From Anisus vortex (taxonomy: Eukaryota > Mollusca > Gastropoda > Planorbidae), in contig OX421494.1 in NCBI GenBank assembly GCA_949126835.1, positions 17,965,538 to 18,029,537 on the forward strand: a DNA stretch of 64,000 nucleotides. The letters run 5' to 3'. The notes below the pieces were generated by a model that searched no databases, was not told the origin of the DNA, and worked only from the letters and a program-made list of their open reading frames with translations. A program made the position numbers and the translations under genes. How positions within the stretch are numbered: position 1 is the stretch's first letter; the number at the start of each line of letters is the position of its first letter. Of this stretch, positions 47,501 to 58,339 are shown piece by piece.

Positions 47501-50500
47501 ATGATCCAAAAACAGGGCTCAGGTTCAAAAAATACTTGTCTTGTCTTTTGAGTATGTATACTTTGGCAAGGTTTGTCAGCAAAAGTTCTGTTAAAGGAAA
47601 AGAGCAAAAGAAGTAAAACACTTAAATTTAATAATTTAATTGCCATATAGTTCAGTTATTTTTATAATTATAAGCTACTTATTTACCAAACAAACCCGTA
47701 GAAATTTATAAAACATTTAAGTTTAAGGAAAGAAGGTAAAAAAAACAAGAAGACGTAATACAAAAGTGATTATACTAAAACACAATAAAGTAATACTCAG
47801 AAAGAGGGAGAGAAAAAAAAAGTTTTCTTGTCGCATATGCAAGGACAAAACTTCCGTGCGTGAAGACTATAAATTGTGGAAAATAGAACATGGTACACCA
47901 AAAGGAAATTGATGAAATTGTCATAGATTTTCCTTTACTAGTCTTACAGTATTGAATATATTTATAATATCACAAGACATGGACACAGTTATAATTTACC
48001 TGTGTCGTAGCAAAGAACCTCATCCATGAAACTAGATTATTGATTCATCTGCCTATCTTGACTTTATTATTAGTTTACTTATCCTAGAGCTTAAAAAGGT
48101 GCAAACTATTTGCACAATAAAATTTTTTTTTTTTAAGTTACTAATGTGGTTTTCTGAAATTGATTCTCTGAGATCTTTGGAATAGAAATCTAAGGTCTAT
48201 TGTTATTTATCATCAGAAGGATAATTATACAGTAGTTTTTTTTAGTTTTTATTTCTCAAACATTTTGTTTCATTAGCAAGCACTAACAGATATTAGGGAT
48301 AATTCAAGGAAAAAAAAATAATTTTATTGTCAAATAACTTTAAATAAGTGAATGTTGTTTCACTTGTCTCCATAGATCAACACAGTAAAAAAAATGTCCT
48401 ATTTTATGAAACATGCTGACCTAGCAGCAGTGGGTTTGGGCTGTCATGATGAAGGATGAAGGCTTTGGGTTGAATATTGAGGTTAAAGCTCTAATGGTTT
48501 TTCCCAAGTTTGGCGGGGCTTCCAATCTACACACAGCTCTGACGGGTACCTAAACATTAGTTGGGGAATGTAAAAGTGGCTGGGAATCTGTGCTGGCAAC
48601 ACAATCCCCCTTTTATATGTGATGGTGATGGGAGCTGGTAAATGTTGCTTCACTAGACCTAGGAACCATTATGATTATGGTCTAAGAGGATACTTTACTT
48701 TTCTCAGTAGTTTTAATGGTGATAAACTGTTTTTTGCTTTAACCAGTGCTTTTCAATTTCATATAGATATTTATCAATAAAAAAGATTATATAAGATTCT
48801 TACTCTGAGAACTTGATTATTGCCTCACTTAAACCCACTCTCTTTATTTTTGTGTCTATATTCACTTCTGCAGGGTGATAAAACAATATTTTTTTTTCTT
48901 CCTGAAAAAAAATGCATTAATTATAATTTCCATTTCAAAATCTAAAAAGTTTTATGAAGTAAACTTTCATTAAAAAGTTCAGTAATTTACCTGTAGATAA
49001 AATTAAACCTTACAGTCCCAGGCGCGTATATTTCCATTGACCTAGTTTTCCCCTTCACTCCCATGCGCATACCGTATATTTCCATCAGCCGATGCAATTT
49101 CCTGTGGCATATATTTCCCTCAAGGAAAGGTGTTTTTTTAAAGAACAAAAATAAGGATTTGACCTTTCAGGATAGTCTCGAGCAGAATATTTATTCGATA
49201 GGTGAATAGTAGAATTTTATTTTGCTTTTTAAATGATGAAAATTTACCAATTACTGAGTTTTTTGTGTGAAAATGAAAGTCCGATTCCAATGTCGATACC
49301 GACTTATTTTCCGCCATTATGGACATGGGTCATGGGTGTTGATGAAACTTTTTCTTATGAATTAATATTACCAATAAATCCCATTATTTTGTGACTTAGA
49401 TTATTCTAATAAGATAAGATATTAGGTTTAAAACAATTTACTCTCTACATGTAATTATCACTTTTTAAAAACAAAAAAAGTACAAATTTAATTTTGGAAC
49501 CCTATTGATGTTTTAGCCATTCTAAAATAAAGTCTGGGCCATGGGGGAGTAGGCTAATTACTAAAATAATAGCCGGTAAAGGAAGTATATTTAGCAAGAA
49601 AGTAGGTCGGGAAAGAAGGGTTAAACTTAAAATAATATGAAATTTTTTTTTAAACAGATGAATACATTTATAAAAGCCTAGGCCTAGTTGTATTTCTTCA
49701 AATTTCTATAGCTTTTACTTAACAGTGCCATCATAACTACATATAACTGATACTAGCCTTATTAGCCTTTAGTCTAATTAAGTCATTTAGTAAGATAATT
49801 CTCAATGATTTTGAATTTAAAAGGCAGGTACTGTGTGATCAGCGTTACCCTTACTTACCGGTGCTTTAAAACTTACATTCATAATCATGGTGTCATGGTC
49901 TTCTTACTAACTAAAAATACTAAAATTGTGTTTTAAATAGAAATTGAAAATATAACATAGGGGTCATAGGACTACATAAAATCATTAAAATTTTGGCTGC
50001 CGCTATTCGGACCCGGGTCCCTTTAGCATGAAATGGCTATTCGGACCCGGCTTCAGTCAGAATTCCTTAAAACTCATAGAAAACATCAAAAAAGAGGGAA
50101 ACAAACACAAAAAATGTTTGTTTTACCATAGGCTAGCCTATGTCCCTATGACTATGACTATATATTAATAATATTATAAGAAGTAGCAGAAAACACCAAA
50201 TCTATCCCTATCCTTTATAATCTAACCGATACTAACTATTACCAAAAATACTACAAATCCATCCCTAACCTATATAAACTAACCGATAATAATATTTATC
50301 ACCAAGTCTACCGGGTCCGAATAGCCACTTCGAAAATTTTTAAATGAACAACAAAATAATTAAGACTTAAAGACCAAGTGAAGAGGTTTTTCTCAAAGGA
50401 ACGAGATTTGGAATAGCCTCAAACGGAGGTGACGTATCACAAGGGAAATAAATAAATAAAAATAGACGCTATAAATCTATATTTAACCATTTTGTTAAAA

Positions 50501-51065
50501 ATAAGAACCGGGAAAAGATTCAAAACATGTGGCAATAGATTCAAAACACGTGACAATATTCATTTTTCCTAGTCGGAATCCTTTATGTTACGTCACTTTC
50601 CTATATTGCCGGAAATAAAAACATCTCAAATGGCTACGAGATTTGGAGTAATCATCCGAAAAACACACACATTTAAGTGCAAATATTGAACTAATTACTT
50701 AAAATGTATCTTTGATATTTTGTATAAATGTTTTTTTTAACATTCAGATACTGAATACACTATTTACTATCAAAATCAAATGTTAACTCAATTTTGATAA
50801 AAAGCTCTTCACTTGGTCTTTAAGACTAAGAGCCAGACGGTCTGGTCGAACTTCTTGCAAAATGCCTAACAGTGAATTTGATTTGGCTTATTAAGTAAAG
50901 TTCAATTATAACACGAAAATGTAAATGTATCAAATATTAAAAAAGATTAATTAAGACTTTTTAAATTTTAAGACCCACCTCTCCTTCTCTTGGTCCATAT
51001 TCCGAATTAAAAACAAAGAAATTCAGAAGGGTAATCTGGCCCTTGACATCAGTTTCGGCGGCCAT
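41589..51065 (-). CDS. CCZ1: Vacuolar fusion protein CCZ1, 12 coding exons
   Basis: CCZ1 pairs with MON1 to form the exchange factor that loads GTP on Rab7 during endosome-to-lysosome and autophagosome maturation. Exons in coding order: 50979-51065, 48804-48901, 47497-47587, 47254-47376, 46590-46679, 45519-45742, 44644-44775, 44113-44258, 43504-43621, 42895-43047, 42573-42700, 41589-41644. Total 481 aa (human 482). All junction phases agree. Conserved blocks in order: LLNFFVFNSEYGPREGE, KILFYHP, SIHTQKTRQVFFEPEP, LRQAYKMFKLFNGTF, DILDVFNGIHFLPLDK, VKYTAFLYNEKLVWSGLEQE, MYKYLTHSLFP, GPTNLND, YVNTEEIDEECYLIVY, CRKLDSMLGPQI, FKYVYFNHMNLA, LLGDINADLT, VWVVGKKSDQREFYVI and a final NSIFFLD. The exon 6 acceptor (ATTGAG|CAATTT, 45742) was chosen because the earlier AG gives an early stop. 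Confidence 0.95.
45015..45130 (+). repeat. Weak SINE-A-like fragment
   Basis: GGAGTCTGCCCAG, GGCTGGGCAATGTGTTG and ACAATGGCCATAGA loosely follow the SINE-A body. Heavily diverged; it lies in CCZ1 intron 6. Confidence 0.25.
46405..46492. repeat. 13-bp tandem repeat in CCZ1 intron 5
   Basis: About six copies of AAGGTATTTTTAA in the intron between exons 5 and 6 of CCZ1. Confidence 0.9.
46990..47125 (-). mobile_element. LINE 3' end fragment
   Basis: On the minus strand, one frame gives DNRSR then KMTAEVSIRSPQRPQWSRV, the end of a non-LTR retrotransposon protein, followed by a short ATGATGATTATG tail. It lies in CCZ1 intron 4 (46680-47253). Confidence 0.6.
48425..48708 (+). repeat. SINE-A, full-length, diverged
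   Basis: Plus-oriented copy in CCZ1 intron 2: GGCTTCCAATCTACACACAGCTC, TGACGGGTACCTAAACATTA, GTTGGGGAATGTAAAAGTGG, GAGCTGGTAAATGTTGCTTCAC, ending in ACTTTACTTTT. The tRNA head is very degenerate. Confidence 0.6.
50034..50327. mobile_element. MITE with GGCTATTCGGACCCGG ends
   Basis: TGGCTATTCGGACCCGG (50034-50050) and its inverse CCGGGTCCGAATAGCCA (50311-50327) bound 294 bp in CCZ1 intron 1. A third copy of the end (CGCTATTCGGACCCGGG, 50001-50017) lies just outside, as if a second element or a duplicated end abuts it. No clean target duplication. Confidence 0.6.
50367..50823. mobile_element. TTAA-type MITE, 457 bp
   Basis: TTAA followed by AGACCAAGTGAAGAG at the left, and CTCTTCACTTGGTCT followed by TTAA at the right (50820-50823). 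TTAA target duplication plus a 15-bp perfect inverted repeat fits piggyBac or Kolobok non-autonomous elements. It lies in CCZ1 intron 1. Confidence 0.75.
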
Positions 51066-51407
51066 TTCTGTAATGAAACACCAGTATCATTTACAGATAT
51101 CGTTTTTTAAAACAGTATTATCGACTGTAGTTGTTAGAAGGATTGTTTTTTATTTTTACAATCATTTGTTTACGACTTTACAACATCAGCCATTTTGACA
51201 ACGGACAAGGGACGCTACTACAAAAAAATAAATGATGGCTAAGAAATGGATAAGAGTTACTGCAACTGAATCACTGTGTATTTATAATAATATAGTTCAG
51301 TGATGTGAACTGATCTATATATTTCCTGAGACATTTTGGAGCGAGTTTTCGTTTCGATAAGTGAAAGTGGTATTTAATAAGTTAAATAAGCCTTTACACT
51401 GAGCTGA
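51066..51407. other. CCZ1 upstream region
   Basis: Region 5' of the CCZ1 start on the minus strand. A CAAAATGGCTG motif (minus strand, near 51188-51198) resembles a YY1 site, common near animal promoters; this is position-based inference only. Confidence 0.3.
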
Positions 51408-51578
51408 CATATCTTATAAGTTTACAGACGTTCCTTCTAGATAGACGATTATTACGTCCACTAGGCCCAAAACTCCTGCAAGGCGACAGGGATCCGTCGG
51501 TGGCAGGGCTAGAACCCGCGACCTGTCAGTTGGTTTTTGGTTGACAGTCCGGTGAACTAACCGCTGGACCAGCCGGCT
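51408..51578 (-). repeat. SINE-B, full-length copy
   Basis: Best-preserved SINE-B. The minus strand starts GCCGGCTGGTCCAGCGGTTAG, with GGTCGCGGGTTCTAGCC as B box. It continues through ACGGATCCCTGTCGCC and GGAGTTTTGGGCCTAGTGGA, and ends ACTTATAAGATATG. Confidence 0.85.
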
Positions 51579-51607
51579 TCACATATCATATAGTTAGTTA
51601 TATAGCA

Positions 51608-51680
51608 GTGATCGGCAACCTATGCGACGCGTGCCAGACTTGGCACGTAGGACGATTTTCATTGGCACGCGGAGCATAGA
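51608..51680. repeat. hAT MITE end
   Basis: CAGTGATCGGCAACC followed by GCGTGCCAGACTTGGCACG and TTTTCATTGGCACGCGG, the left end of the hAT MITE family seen at 33862-34076 and 61234-61537. The right end was not found. Confidence 0.5.
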
Positions 51681-52744
51681 GCATATTATTTTAATTTTAG
51701 GATGATGCTGTGATTACTAGGGTACAGCAACAGGCAGTAACCTGTTATACGTATTAAAGTCACGCGCCTTCTATTAGGGTATTATAAGGGCCTATACATT
51801 GTTTAAGGTCCTATTTTTTTCACCTTACTGCAATAGTTTGTCAGACACTTAGGCCTAATAAAACTGCATAAAAAAGGCATAATTGAAAATTGAACTCAGA
51901 TGACAAGAGCTTTGAAGTTTTCACTAAATTCCATACACAGTTTATCTAGGACTATGCCTAAAATGTTCTTTTTTTATAATTATCAACCCAATAGGGCCTA
52001 GGCCTAAATACTCCCAGTGTGTATTTTTCAGCTAAAAGAAATATTTGGTAACAAATCTTATTGACATATATAAAAACATTCCCTGGTTTTCAGAAAACAT
52101 TTTTAATGTTTTGAGTATAAAATTTTCAACTTACGTTGAACCTATGTTGGTAACAAATGAAATTCACACAGTAATTTAAGCTACCGCGTTACTGTCTTGA
52201 GACGAAAAAAGCCCATGATCTCCTATTGTAGATCTACAGGCCTAAGTCTACATATGAAATATGAACGTCTCATCACAATAATTTTCAAAGATCGCATTTA
52301 TTAAAATTGAAATTGAAAGTCTATTTTTTTTTAATCACTTTAAAATCTGTTTTACATTGTATGATGCGTTAATTGTTCTTGTGTTCTTTTAAATGCATTT
52401 TTATATTGTTTCTTTTGTAAAAAAAAATTATCTGTAATTCTCATACAAATTGTAGACAGTAGACTTATTCCTGTGTGACTTTTTTTCTTTCCTGGTTAGT
52501 GAAAAACGTAGATCTATTTGAATAAGCTAGGCTTATGTCGAATTAATATTGAATAGCTTCAAACAAATTTGCTTCATAAAAATGTAGCTACAATTAGGCC
52601 TAATAATGTAAAATATTTCTGCAGCTTGCCGAGGCCAGAAACACAGCTTTATATAAAACAATGGTCATGACTTTTAGGTAAAAATAGCCTACCAGGTTGA
52701 GGAGATGGATGTTTATTGTAGTAGCGAATAATTTACTTGTCTTA
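51681..52744. other. Intergenic, no gene
   Basis: AT-rich DNA between a hAT MITE end and the CR1/L2-like LINE. Nothing supported. Confidence 0.5.
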
Positions 52745-55402
52745 TAGATAGCCGAACTGTTGCTCTCTACACACCACCGCCTTCTGCCACAAATAAACTG
52801 AAGGATACCTAGCATGTTTCATGAAGACTTTGGAACGTTGTGTCCTCCATCAGCAACAAAAATCTTCTCATTATCGGGGATTTTAATTTTCACTGGGATA
52901 TTCAAGACAATAGGCAAACGTGTCTGCTTGCACAGCTGTGTGACTCTGCTGACTTAGTGCAGCATTTTGTCGAACCAACTCACAGAGATGGTCATATCTT
53001 GGACTGGGCTAGCCTATATCAAGATCGGACAAAGCGATATTTGTTCAGTCAGTGACTGTTGATGACCTACTCTTGTCAGATCACTTCCTTGTATCGCTAA
53101 CTATAAATATGATTAAGCCTGTTGCTCAAAAGATAAAAATTCAGGCGAGGAATTTAAAGAGGATGGATATTAATTCTTTCCGTAAGGACCTGTCTGAGTC
53201 TAAGTTAGTGATGTCACCACCAGATGATGTGGAACAGCTAGTCCTCTTGTACAATCATACTCTCTCATCTCTGTTGGATACATACGCCCCAGTGACAGAA
53301 AAGTTTGTTAGAGACAGACCTGATTCCTTTTGGTTTACCCCTTCAGTTCGGAAGGCTAAGTTGGCCCGGCGTATAGCTGAGAAGCGCTGGAGAAGAAGTG
53401 GCATCGAGGTGGACAAACAAATGTTTCGGAAGGCAAGAAACAAGTTTGCACAAGATATCAGGCATGCGAAGTCTGAGCATGTTCAGGCTGTTCTAAAGGC
53501 TGCTGGCACCGACTCTCGCAAGATGTTTTCCGTGGTGAATGACCTTCTCGGGAAGAAATCGGCACCCCTTGTTTTGCCTGACCTGAGCAGCGAGCTAGCT
53601 GCAGCAACACTGTGCAACTACTTCAATGACAAAGTTGAAACAATCAGACAAAGCTTTGGAGAACATTGTGATTTGCCTGCAGTGGAAAATGTCTTTGTAG
53701 GCACCCCTCTAGAAGAACAATTTCCAGTTTCCCATGAGCAGCTGAGTCATCTCATCATGTCATCCAAACCTACCTATTCCATTGTCGATCCCATTCCAAC
53801 CAAGATTGTGTTGGATTGTCTGAGTGTTCTGCTTCCTGTATTGGTACGCATTGTGAATAGTAGCCTTCAATCTGCAACAGTCCCACGCCTCTTTAAGGCT
53901 GCGGTCATAAAGCCCCTGCTTAAGAAAAATGGCATGGACCCAAATGATTGCAAGAGTTTTCGCCCTGTCTCTAACCTCTCCTATGTATCTAAACTTCTGG
54001 AGAGAGTTGTGTCTCAGCAGCTTGTACAGCATCTTAACATTCATAACCTGCTTGATAAGTTTCAATCAGCCTATCGACCTGGGCACAGCTGTGAGACAGC
54101 CTTACTCCGTGTCCTGAGTGATGTTCTTTGCAGTGCTCACCGAGGTGATCTGACACTCTTAGTCCTGCTGGATCTCAGTGCTGCCTTCGATGTAATCGAC
54201 CATGAGCTTCTTCTGTCGAGGCTTCAAAATGAGGCGGGCATCTCCGGAACTGCACTTCGTTGGTTTAATTCCTACCTGGAGGACATGACTCAGCGTGTTG
54301 TTGTTAATCAGGCCTCATCACGGGACACGCCTCTTACCTGTGGAGTACCGCAGGGCTCGGTTTTAGGGCCTATCCTGTTCTCTTTGTACACTAGTCAGCT
54401 GGGCAGAATTGTTGAAAATCATGGAATTTCCCGGAAAACATTTGCTGACGACACAGAACTGTACAAGAGCTTCAAGCCTGATCCTTCTGCTTGCGGTGAT
54501 GCTATTCGGGCTGTGGAAGACTGCTGTCTTACAGTAAAATCATGGATGGCAGCAAACAGACTCAAGTTAAATGATGAAAAGACAGAGGCAATTCTGTGTG
54601 GTCTCAGAAAGGTCGATATTGAATCAATCAAAGTTGGTGTCTCGGATATCCCCTTGTCCAACACTGTTAGAGACCTTGGGTTTTTTATTGACAATAAGCT
54701 TACAATGGTTCCGCACATTGGTACTGTGGTAAGGGCTTGTTTCTTTCATCTACGCGCCCTGGGTCAGCTGCGTCCTCAACTTAATAGGAGAACAGCTAAT
54801 GCCGTAGCAGTCTCTCTAATTCAATCAAGGCTGGACTATTGTAATAGCTGTCTGTGGGGTCTGCCCCAGAACCAGCTCCAAAGACTCCAGAAAGTACAAA
54901 ACACTGCGGCACGCATTGTATCAGGGATTAAGAAGTCGGATCACATAACCCCAGTACTTAAAGATCTCCACTGGCTCCCTGTGACCAAGCGCATTGACCA
55001 TAAAATTCTGTCACTTGCCTATAGCTGTATGGAAGGCACTGCCCCTCACTATCTTCAAGAACTTGTTCCCAAGCATGTGTCCACTAAGGTGCTGCGCTCT
55101 TCATCACAGTCACTACTCAAAGTACCCAGTGTGGACGGTCATAAAAAGAAGTCATTTGGTGTGCGCTCTTTCGAGTCAGCAGCGCCTTATTTATGGAATA
55201 AATTGCCTCAGACATTGAGGATTCCGGAAAAAAAGAGTCATTCAAGAGAAGTTTAAAGACCTTCCTCTTCAACTAGGCTTATAGTTTTTTGTTTTGTTTT
55301 TAGCACATTCACAACTGAAACGTGGAACCAGAGCGCACTGAGCATGCTAACATAGCATGGATAGGCGCGCTATATAAATCATCATCATCATCATAGCCTA
55401 CA
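52745..55402 (+). mobile_element. CR1/L2-like LINE, 5'-truncated
   Basis: Begins inside the endonuclease domain (ALYTPPPSATNKLKD, then LLIIGDFNFHWDI, then PTHRDGHILDW), with stops near 52810 and a frameshift near 53040. It continues with a long RT frame and ends with a 3' UTR containing GCGCACTGAGCATGCTAAC and GGCGCGCTATATAAAT, then a (CAT)n tail at about 55378-55396. Such microsatellite tails are typical of CR1/L2 relatives. A second 3' end of the same family lies inverted at 56498-56670. Confidence 0.88.
53052..55256 (+). CDS. Reverse transcriptase of the CR1/L2-like LINE, 734 aa open frame
   Basis: Encodes the linker and complete RT domain of a non-LTR retrotransposon, which would copy element RNA at a nicked target. 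Visible blocks: FRPVSNLSYVSKLLERVV, AYRPGHSCETALLRV, LLVLLDLSAAFDVIDH (catalytic Asp at about residue 380), GVPQGSVLGPILFSLYT (from about 431), and the catalytic box FADDTELY (from about 464, F in place of the usual Y), followed by SWMAANRLKLNDEKTE and LDYCNSCLWGL. The true start is upstream: the endonuclease is separated by a frameshift near 53040. A run of A at about 55228-55234 shifts the frame, so ESFKRSLKTFLFN, the expected C-terminus, is read in another frame. Probably inactive but young. Confidence 0.85.
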   Translation: MTVDDLLLSDHFLVSLTINMIKPVAQKIKIQARNLKRMDINSFRKDLSESKLVMSPPDDVEQLVLLYNHTLSSLLDTYAPVTEKFVRDRPDSFWFTPSVRKAKLARRIAEKRWRRSGIEVDKQMFRKARNKFAQDIRHAKSEHVQAVLKAAGTDSRKMFSVVNDLLGKKSAPLVLPDLSSELAAATLCNYFNDKVETIRQSFGEHCDLPAVENVFVGTPLEEQFPVSHEQLSHLIMSSKPTYSIVDPIPTKIVLDCLSVLLPVLVRIVNSSLQSATVPRLFKAAVIKPLLKKNGMDPNDCKSFRPVSNLSYVSKLLERVVSQQLVQHLNIHNLLDKFQSAYRPGHSCETALLRVLSDVLCSAHRGDLTLLVLLDLSAAFDVIDHELLLSRLQNEAGISGTALRWFNSYLEDMTQRVVVNQASSRDTPLTCGVPQGSVLGPILFSLYTSQLGRIVENHGISRKTFADDTELYKSFKPDPSACGDAIRAVEDCCLTVKSWMAANRLKLNDEKTEAILCGLRKVDIESIKVGVSDIPLSNTVRDLGFFIDNKLTMVPHIGTVVRACFFHLRALGQLRPQLNRRTANAVAVSLIQSRLDYCNSCLWGLPQNQLQRLQKVQNTAARIVSGIKKSDHITPVLKDLHWLPVTKRIDHKILSLAYSCMEGTAPHYLQELVPKHVSTKVLRSSSQSLLKVPSVDGHKKKSFGVRSFESAAPYLWNKLPQTLRIPEKKSHSREV

Positions 55403-55519
55403 TGTTTATTAAATAGTTTTATGTGACGATAAATTAATAAATGAATGTTGCTTTTTATTTGTCTTTTTCTTCTTCTTTATATTTTGTATTACATGTAAGC
55501 TTATTTGCAAACAATAACA

Positions 55520-55623
55520 CAGCGGGCACACCACGTCGTATCGACGGGGAAAAAACGTGATTTCCAGGTGTTTTCGTGATTTTCACGTTGTTTCTTCGGC
55601 GATACGACGTGGTGTGCCCGCTG
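55520..55623. mobile_element. Palindromic MITE, 104 bp
   Basis: CAGCGGGCACACCACGTCGT and its exact inverse bound a short core; the arms ATCG/CGAT extend the match. The whole unit would fold into one long hairpin. A related 86-bp copy lies at 61258-61343. The superfamily is not assigned. Confidence 0.75.
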
Positions 55624-55769
55624 GGAAAATAACTATAATAAGCTTATAGCCTACTCTCGGTGGTTATCGCCTCATTGTGGAGCCTAGGCCTAATATCAGT
55701 TTATTGGCACATTGTTTGAATCTTGACAAAATATGGACTCAAATAGGGTCTAGACTAAATGTAGGCTAA

Positions 55770-56342
55770 TAGGGCGTTTGCAATCCCGTGACAAAAAGCA
55801 CGTGATTTGTGTTTACTTTGAGTAATGGTGTACAATTAAATATGGCCGCTGTATTAATAAAGTTCCATATAGGCTCGAGCTTTTTTTAAATGATGTGTTG
55901 TGTTTTAAGTCTTGTTAAGATTTAAGCTGTATTATGTATGTTAAATAAAATAGGCTATTTTATTATTATCATAGACATAGATCATAGACGACGTGAGCCT
56001 AATAGTGACTTGACTAGATAGCCTGTTCATCAACACTATCACTTGACATCGTAGCCTAGCCTACGAATCATTAAAAGTGTAGGCCTATAAAGTGAAATTG
56101 AAAGTGTAAATAGGGCTAGCCGGCCCTAGCCTAATCACATTAATCAATTAATCTACAGTACTACTATTTACCTCCTTATTTTTGAGTAGGATAGCCAATA
56201 TTCAGATGTGAATTTTGCATGATAAAGAAGTAATTTACTTTCACCACGTTATGTTTGTACCTCAAGTGGGTTCTATATTTACACAAATACGTCACTAAAT
56301 GTACACAAAAAAACTTAAGCTCCGCCAACTGAAAACGCTCTA
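55770..56342. mobile_element. 573-bp TA-flanked MITE, copy 2
   Basis: Same length, orientation and near-identical sequence as 25361-25933. Differences are scattered single bases (for example GTCTTGTTAAG against GTCTTATTAAG, and GACGACGTGAG against GACGATGTGAG). Ends are TAGGGCGTTTGC and AACGCTCTA. Confidence 0.8.
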
Positions 56343-56497
56343 TTGAGGGATTTGGAACAACCGTTTTAATTATGGAGCAAATATTAAAACGAGATCATTT
56401 TCAATCAATCAAACAAAGTAAAACAAAAAATTAAGTAGGCTACCGACAAATTTTGTTTTAATTAATGTAATTCCAGGTGTTTGAAAAAGCCTTATAA

Positions 56498-56670
56498 TAA
56501 TAATGTTCATTTCTTATAGCGCTTCTATCCAAGCTATTAAATTTAGCATGCTCAGTTCGCTCTTGGTGTGAATTGGCAGATGTATTAGCCAAAGAGAAAG
56601 GTCTTTAAGTTCTTTTTAAAAGACTATCTTGTCTCAGATTCTCCCAATGTCTGAGGTAAACTTTTCATAA
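56498..56670 (-). mobile_element. CR1/L2-like LINE 3' end, inverted
   Basis: The reverse complement reads GAGCGAACTGAGCATGCTAA, then GCTTGGATAGAAGCGCTATA, then AATGAACATTATTATTAT, corresponding to the 3' UTR and tail of the LINE ending at 55402. The coding part is reduced to about 60 bp (DLSL.. region near 56600-56670). Confidence 0.65.
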
Positions 56671-56792
56671 AGAAGGCGCCACTGTCACTGACTCAGCATG
56701 GCCCTCTTAAGTAGCCTACCACTGTATAACGTTGGTCGTGTTAGTCGTGTGACAAATTCTGCACTAACACAATCGGCAAACTCTGTAGACAC

Positions 56793-56796
56793 ACAT

Positions 56797-56862
<66 letters not shown>
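56793..56862. repeat. (CA)n(TA)n microsatellite
   Basis: A compound run of CA followed by TA dinucleotides. Confidence 0.95.
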
Positions 56863-56867
<5 letters not shown>

Positions 56868-57984
56868 ACTTAAAAATTCGTGTTGGAATGTAATGTCCCC
56901 TCCTTTTTTAATGCACGAATAGCTATACCAAATGAACGAAATGATTGAGCGTTATAAAATGTATCTAAAAGAATAAGAAAACGTTCTGAATAAATTATAA
57001 CAGCGTACACTGACACACTTAATGTGCAGTAGTTGTCACCGAATCGAAGAAAGTGAGATTTCTTGGAAAATAAAATGGGACTAGATTGGCGGGAACAAGA
57101 TTATTTGCATACATGAGGCCAGACGTATAGCCTACTTTCGATATGATTGGAATAAATAAAATAGATTTCTAGATCTTTTAGTTTAATACAATTTACTGAA
57201 CTGAAGAAATTGCTTTTTGTAATAAATCATCATGCATTTTAGGAAATTGAAGTAACTTAATAAAAAAATTATGTTTCATTGTAGAAAAGTCATCATATTT
57301 TGAAGGCTGTACATCTGTTAACTTTATTTACTGTCTTTTTCCCGATTGCTATATTGCCGTCTTGTTTTGGCTGGTTTATATATTAGGTACCTACCTATAT
57401 TATTATAGGCCTACATGTCCGGTATTTTTTTATTTGTTAGCCTATTTTTTAATCTACTGAAATGCCGGACTGTCCGGCACAAAACCGATCACCTGGCAAC
57501 TAACGTCCAGGGCATTCGTTTAGAGGCGATCGCCTGTGTTTTACCATTTAATATTTTAGTTAGTCTTACTGAGACTTTCCATATCCCCATTGGTTAGCTG
57601 ACCATCTTGTTGTAACTGACGATAGTTGATCTGACACTATTTAAATTCCGGAACCACCAGCAGAATGTCTTTTCCCGCGTTAGTGACTGGGCTCTCGCTT
57701 ACATGTTGGCTCATCAATCATGTCTATACAATTCTATTTTGGAGCCCAAACTCTTGCCAAAGTATGTGTTAAAGCAGCGTTTCCCAAACATTAACGTTTT
57801 CGTCACCAGTTTTTTTTATTACTTCTGTATCGCGACCCACTGACATTTTTTATTACTAACGTATAGACTAAGTAAAACAAACAAATAAAAGATGAGTTTG
57901 CACACAATTTTTACTTCTCTTTTTGCGACCCAGTGATTTGGTTTTTCTTGGCCCGATACATGGTCGCGACAATAAAAAGTAAAA
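56863..57984. other. Intergenic, no gene
   Basis: AT-rich DNA without a recognised feature. A block at 57770-57975 (GCGTTTCCCAAAC.. / TGGTCGCGAC) has the look of an old hAT-type repeat but could not be bounded. Confidence 0.4.
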
Positions 57985-58163
57985 TATCCCGTCAGACCAA
58001 ATTGATCCATAGGGCCGATGAAGTAGCGTTCACCAGTTTCTGTGGCCACGGCATATACTAGCTTATGTGTGGCCAGCACTATGCACAGCCGCCTTTACTT
58101 TACCCCAACTAAGGTCAGGTAGGCCTACCCATCAGAACAGGGTAGACTCAGGGACACAACAAC
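57985..58163 (-). repeat. SINE-A, head missing
   Basis: Minus-oriented copy: GATGAAGTAGCGTTCACCAG, TTCTGTGGCCACGGCATA, GTGGCCAGCACTATGCACAG, CTTTACCCCAACTAAGGTCA. It ends at GTAGACTCAGGGACAC, before the tRNA-like head. Confidence 0.75.
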
Positions 58164-58339
58164 AGTTCAAGTAAAAAGGTACACCGTTAGGCCTATATAG
58201 TTGGTATTGACTCTGATCCTTTTCAATTTAAATAGTCTTTCAGCAGATTTGGTAAATATCCAATATAGTTAGATTTCAGACGCTATGAGTTTTCAGTTCC
58301 ATATTTTCATATTTGGTGCATTTTAAAAAATACTTTTGA

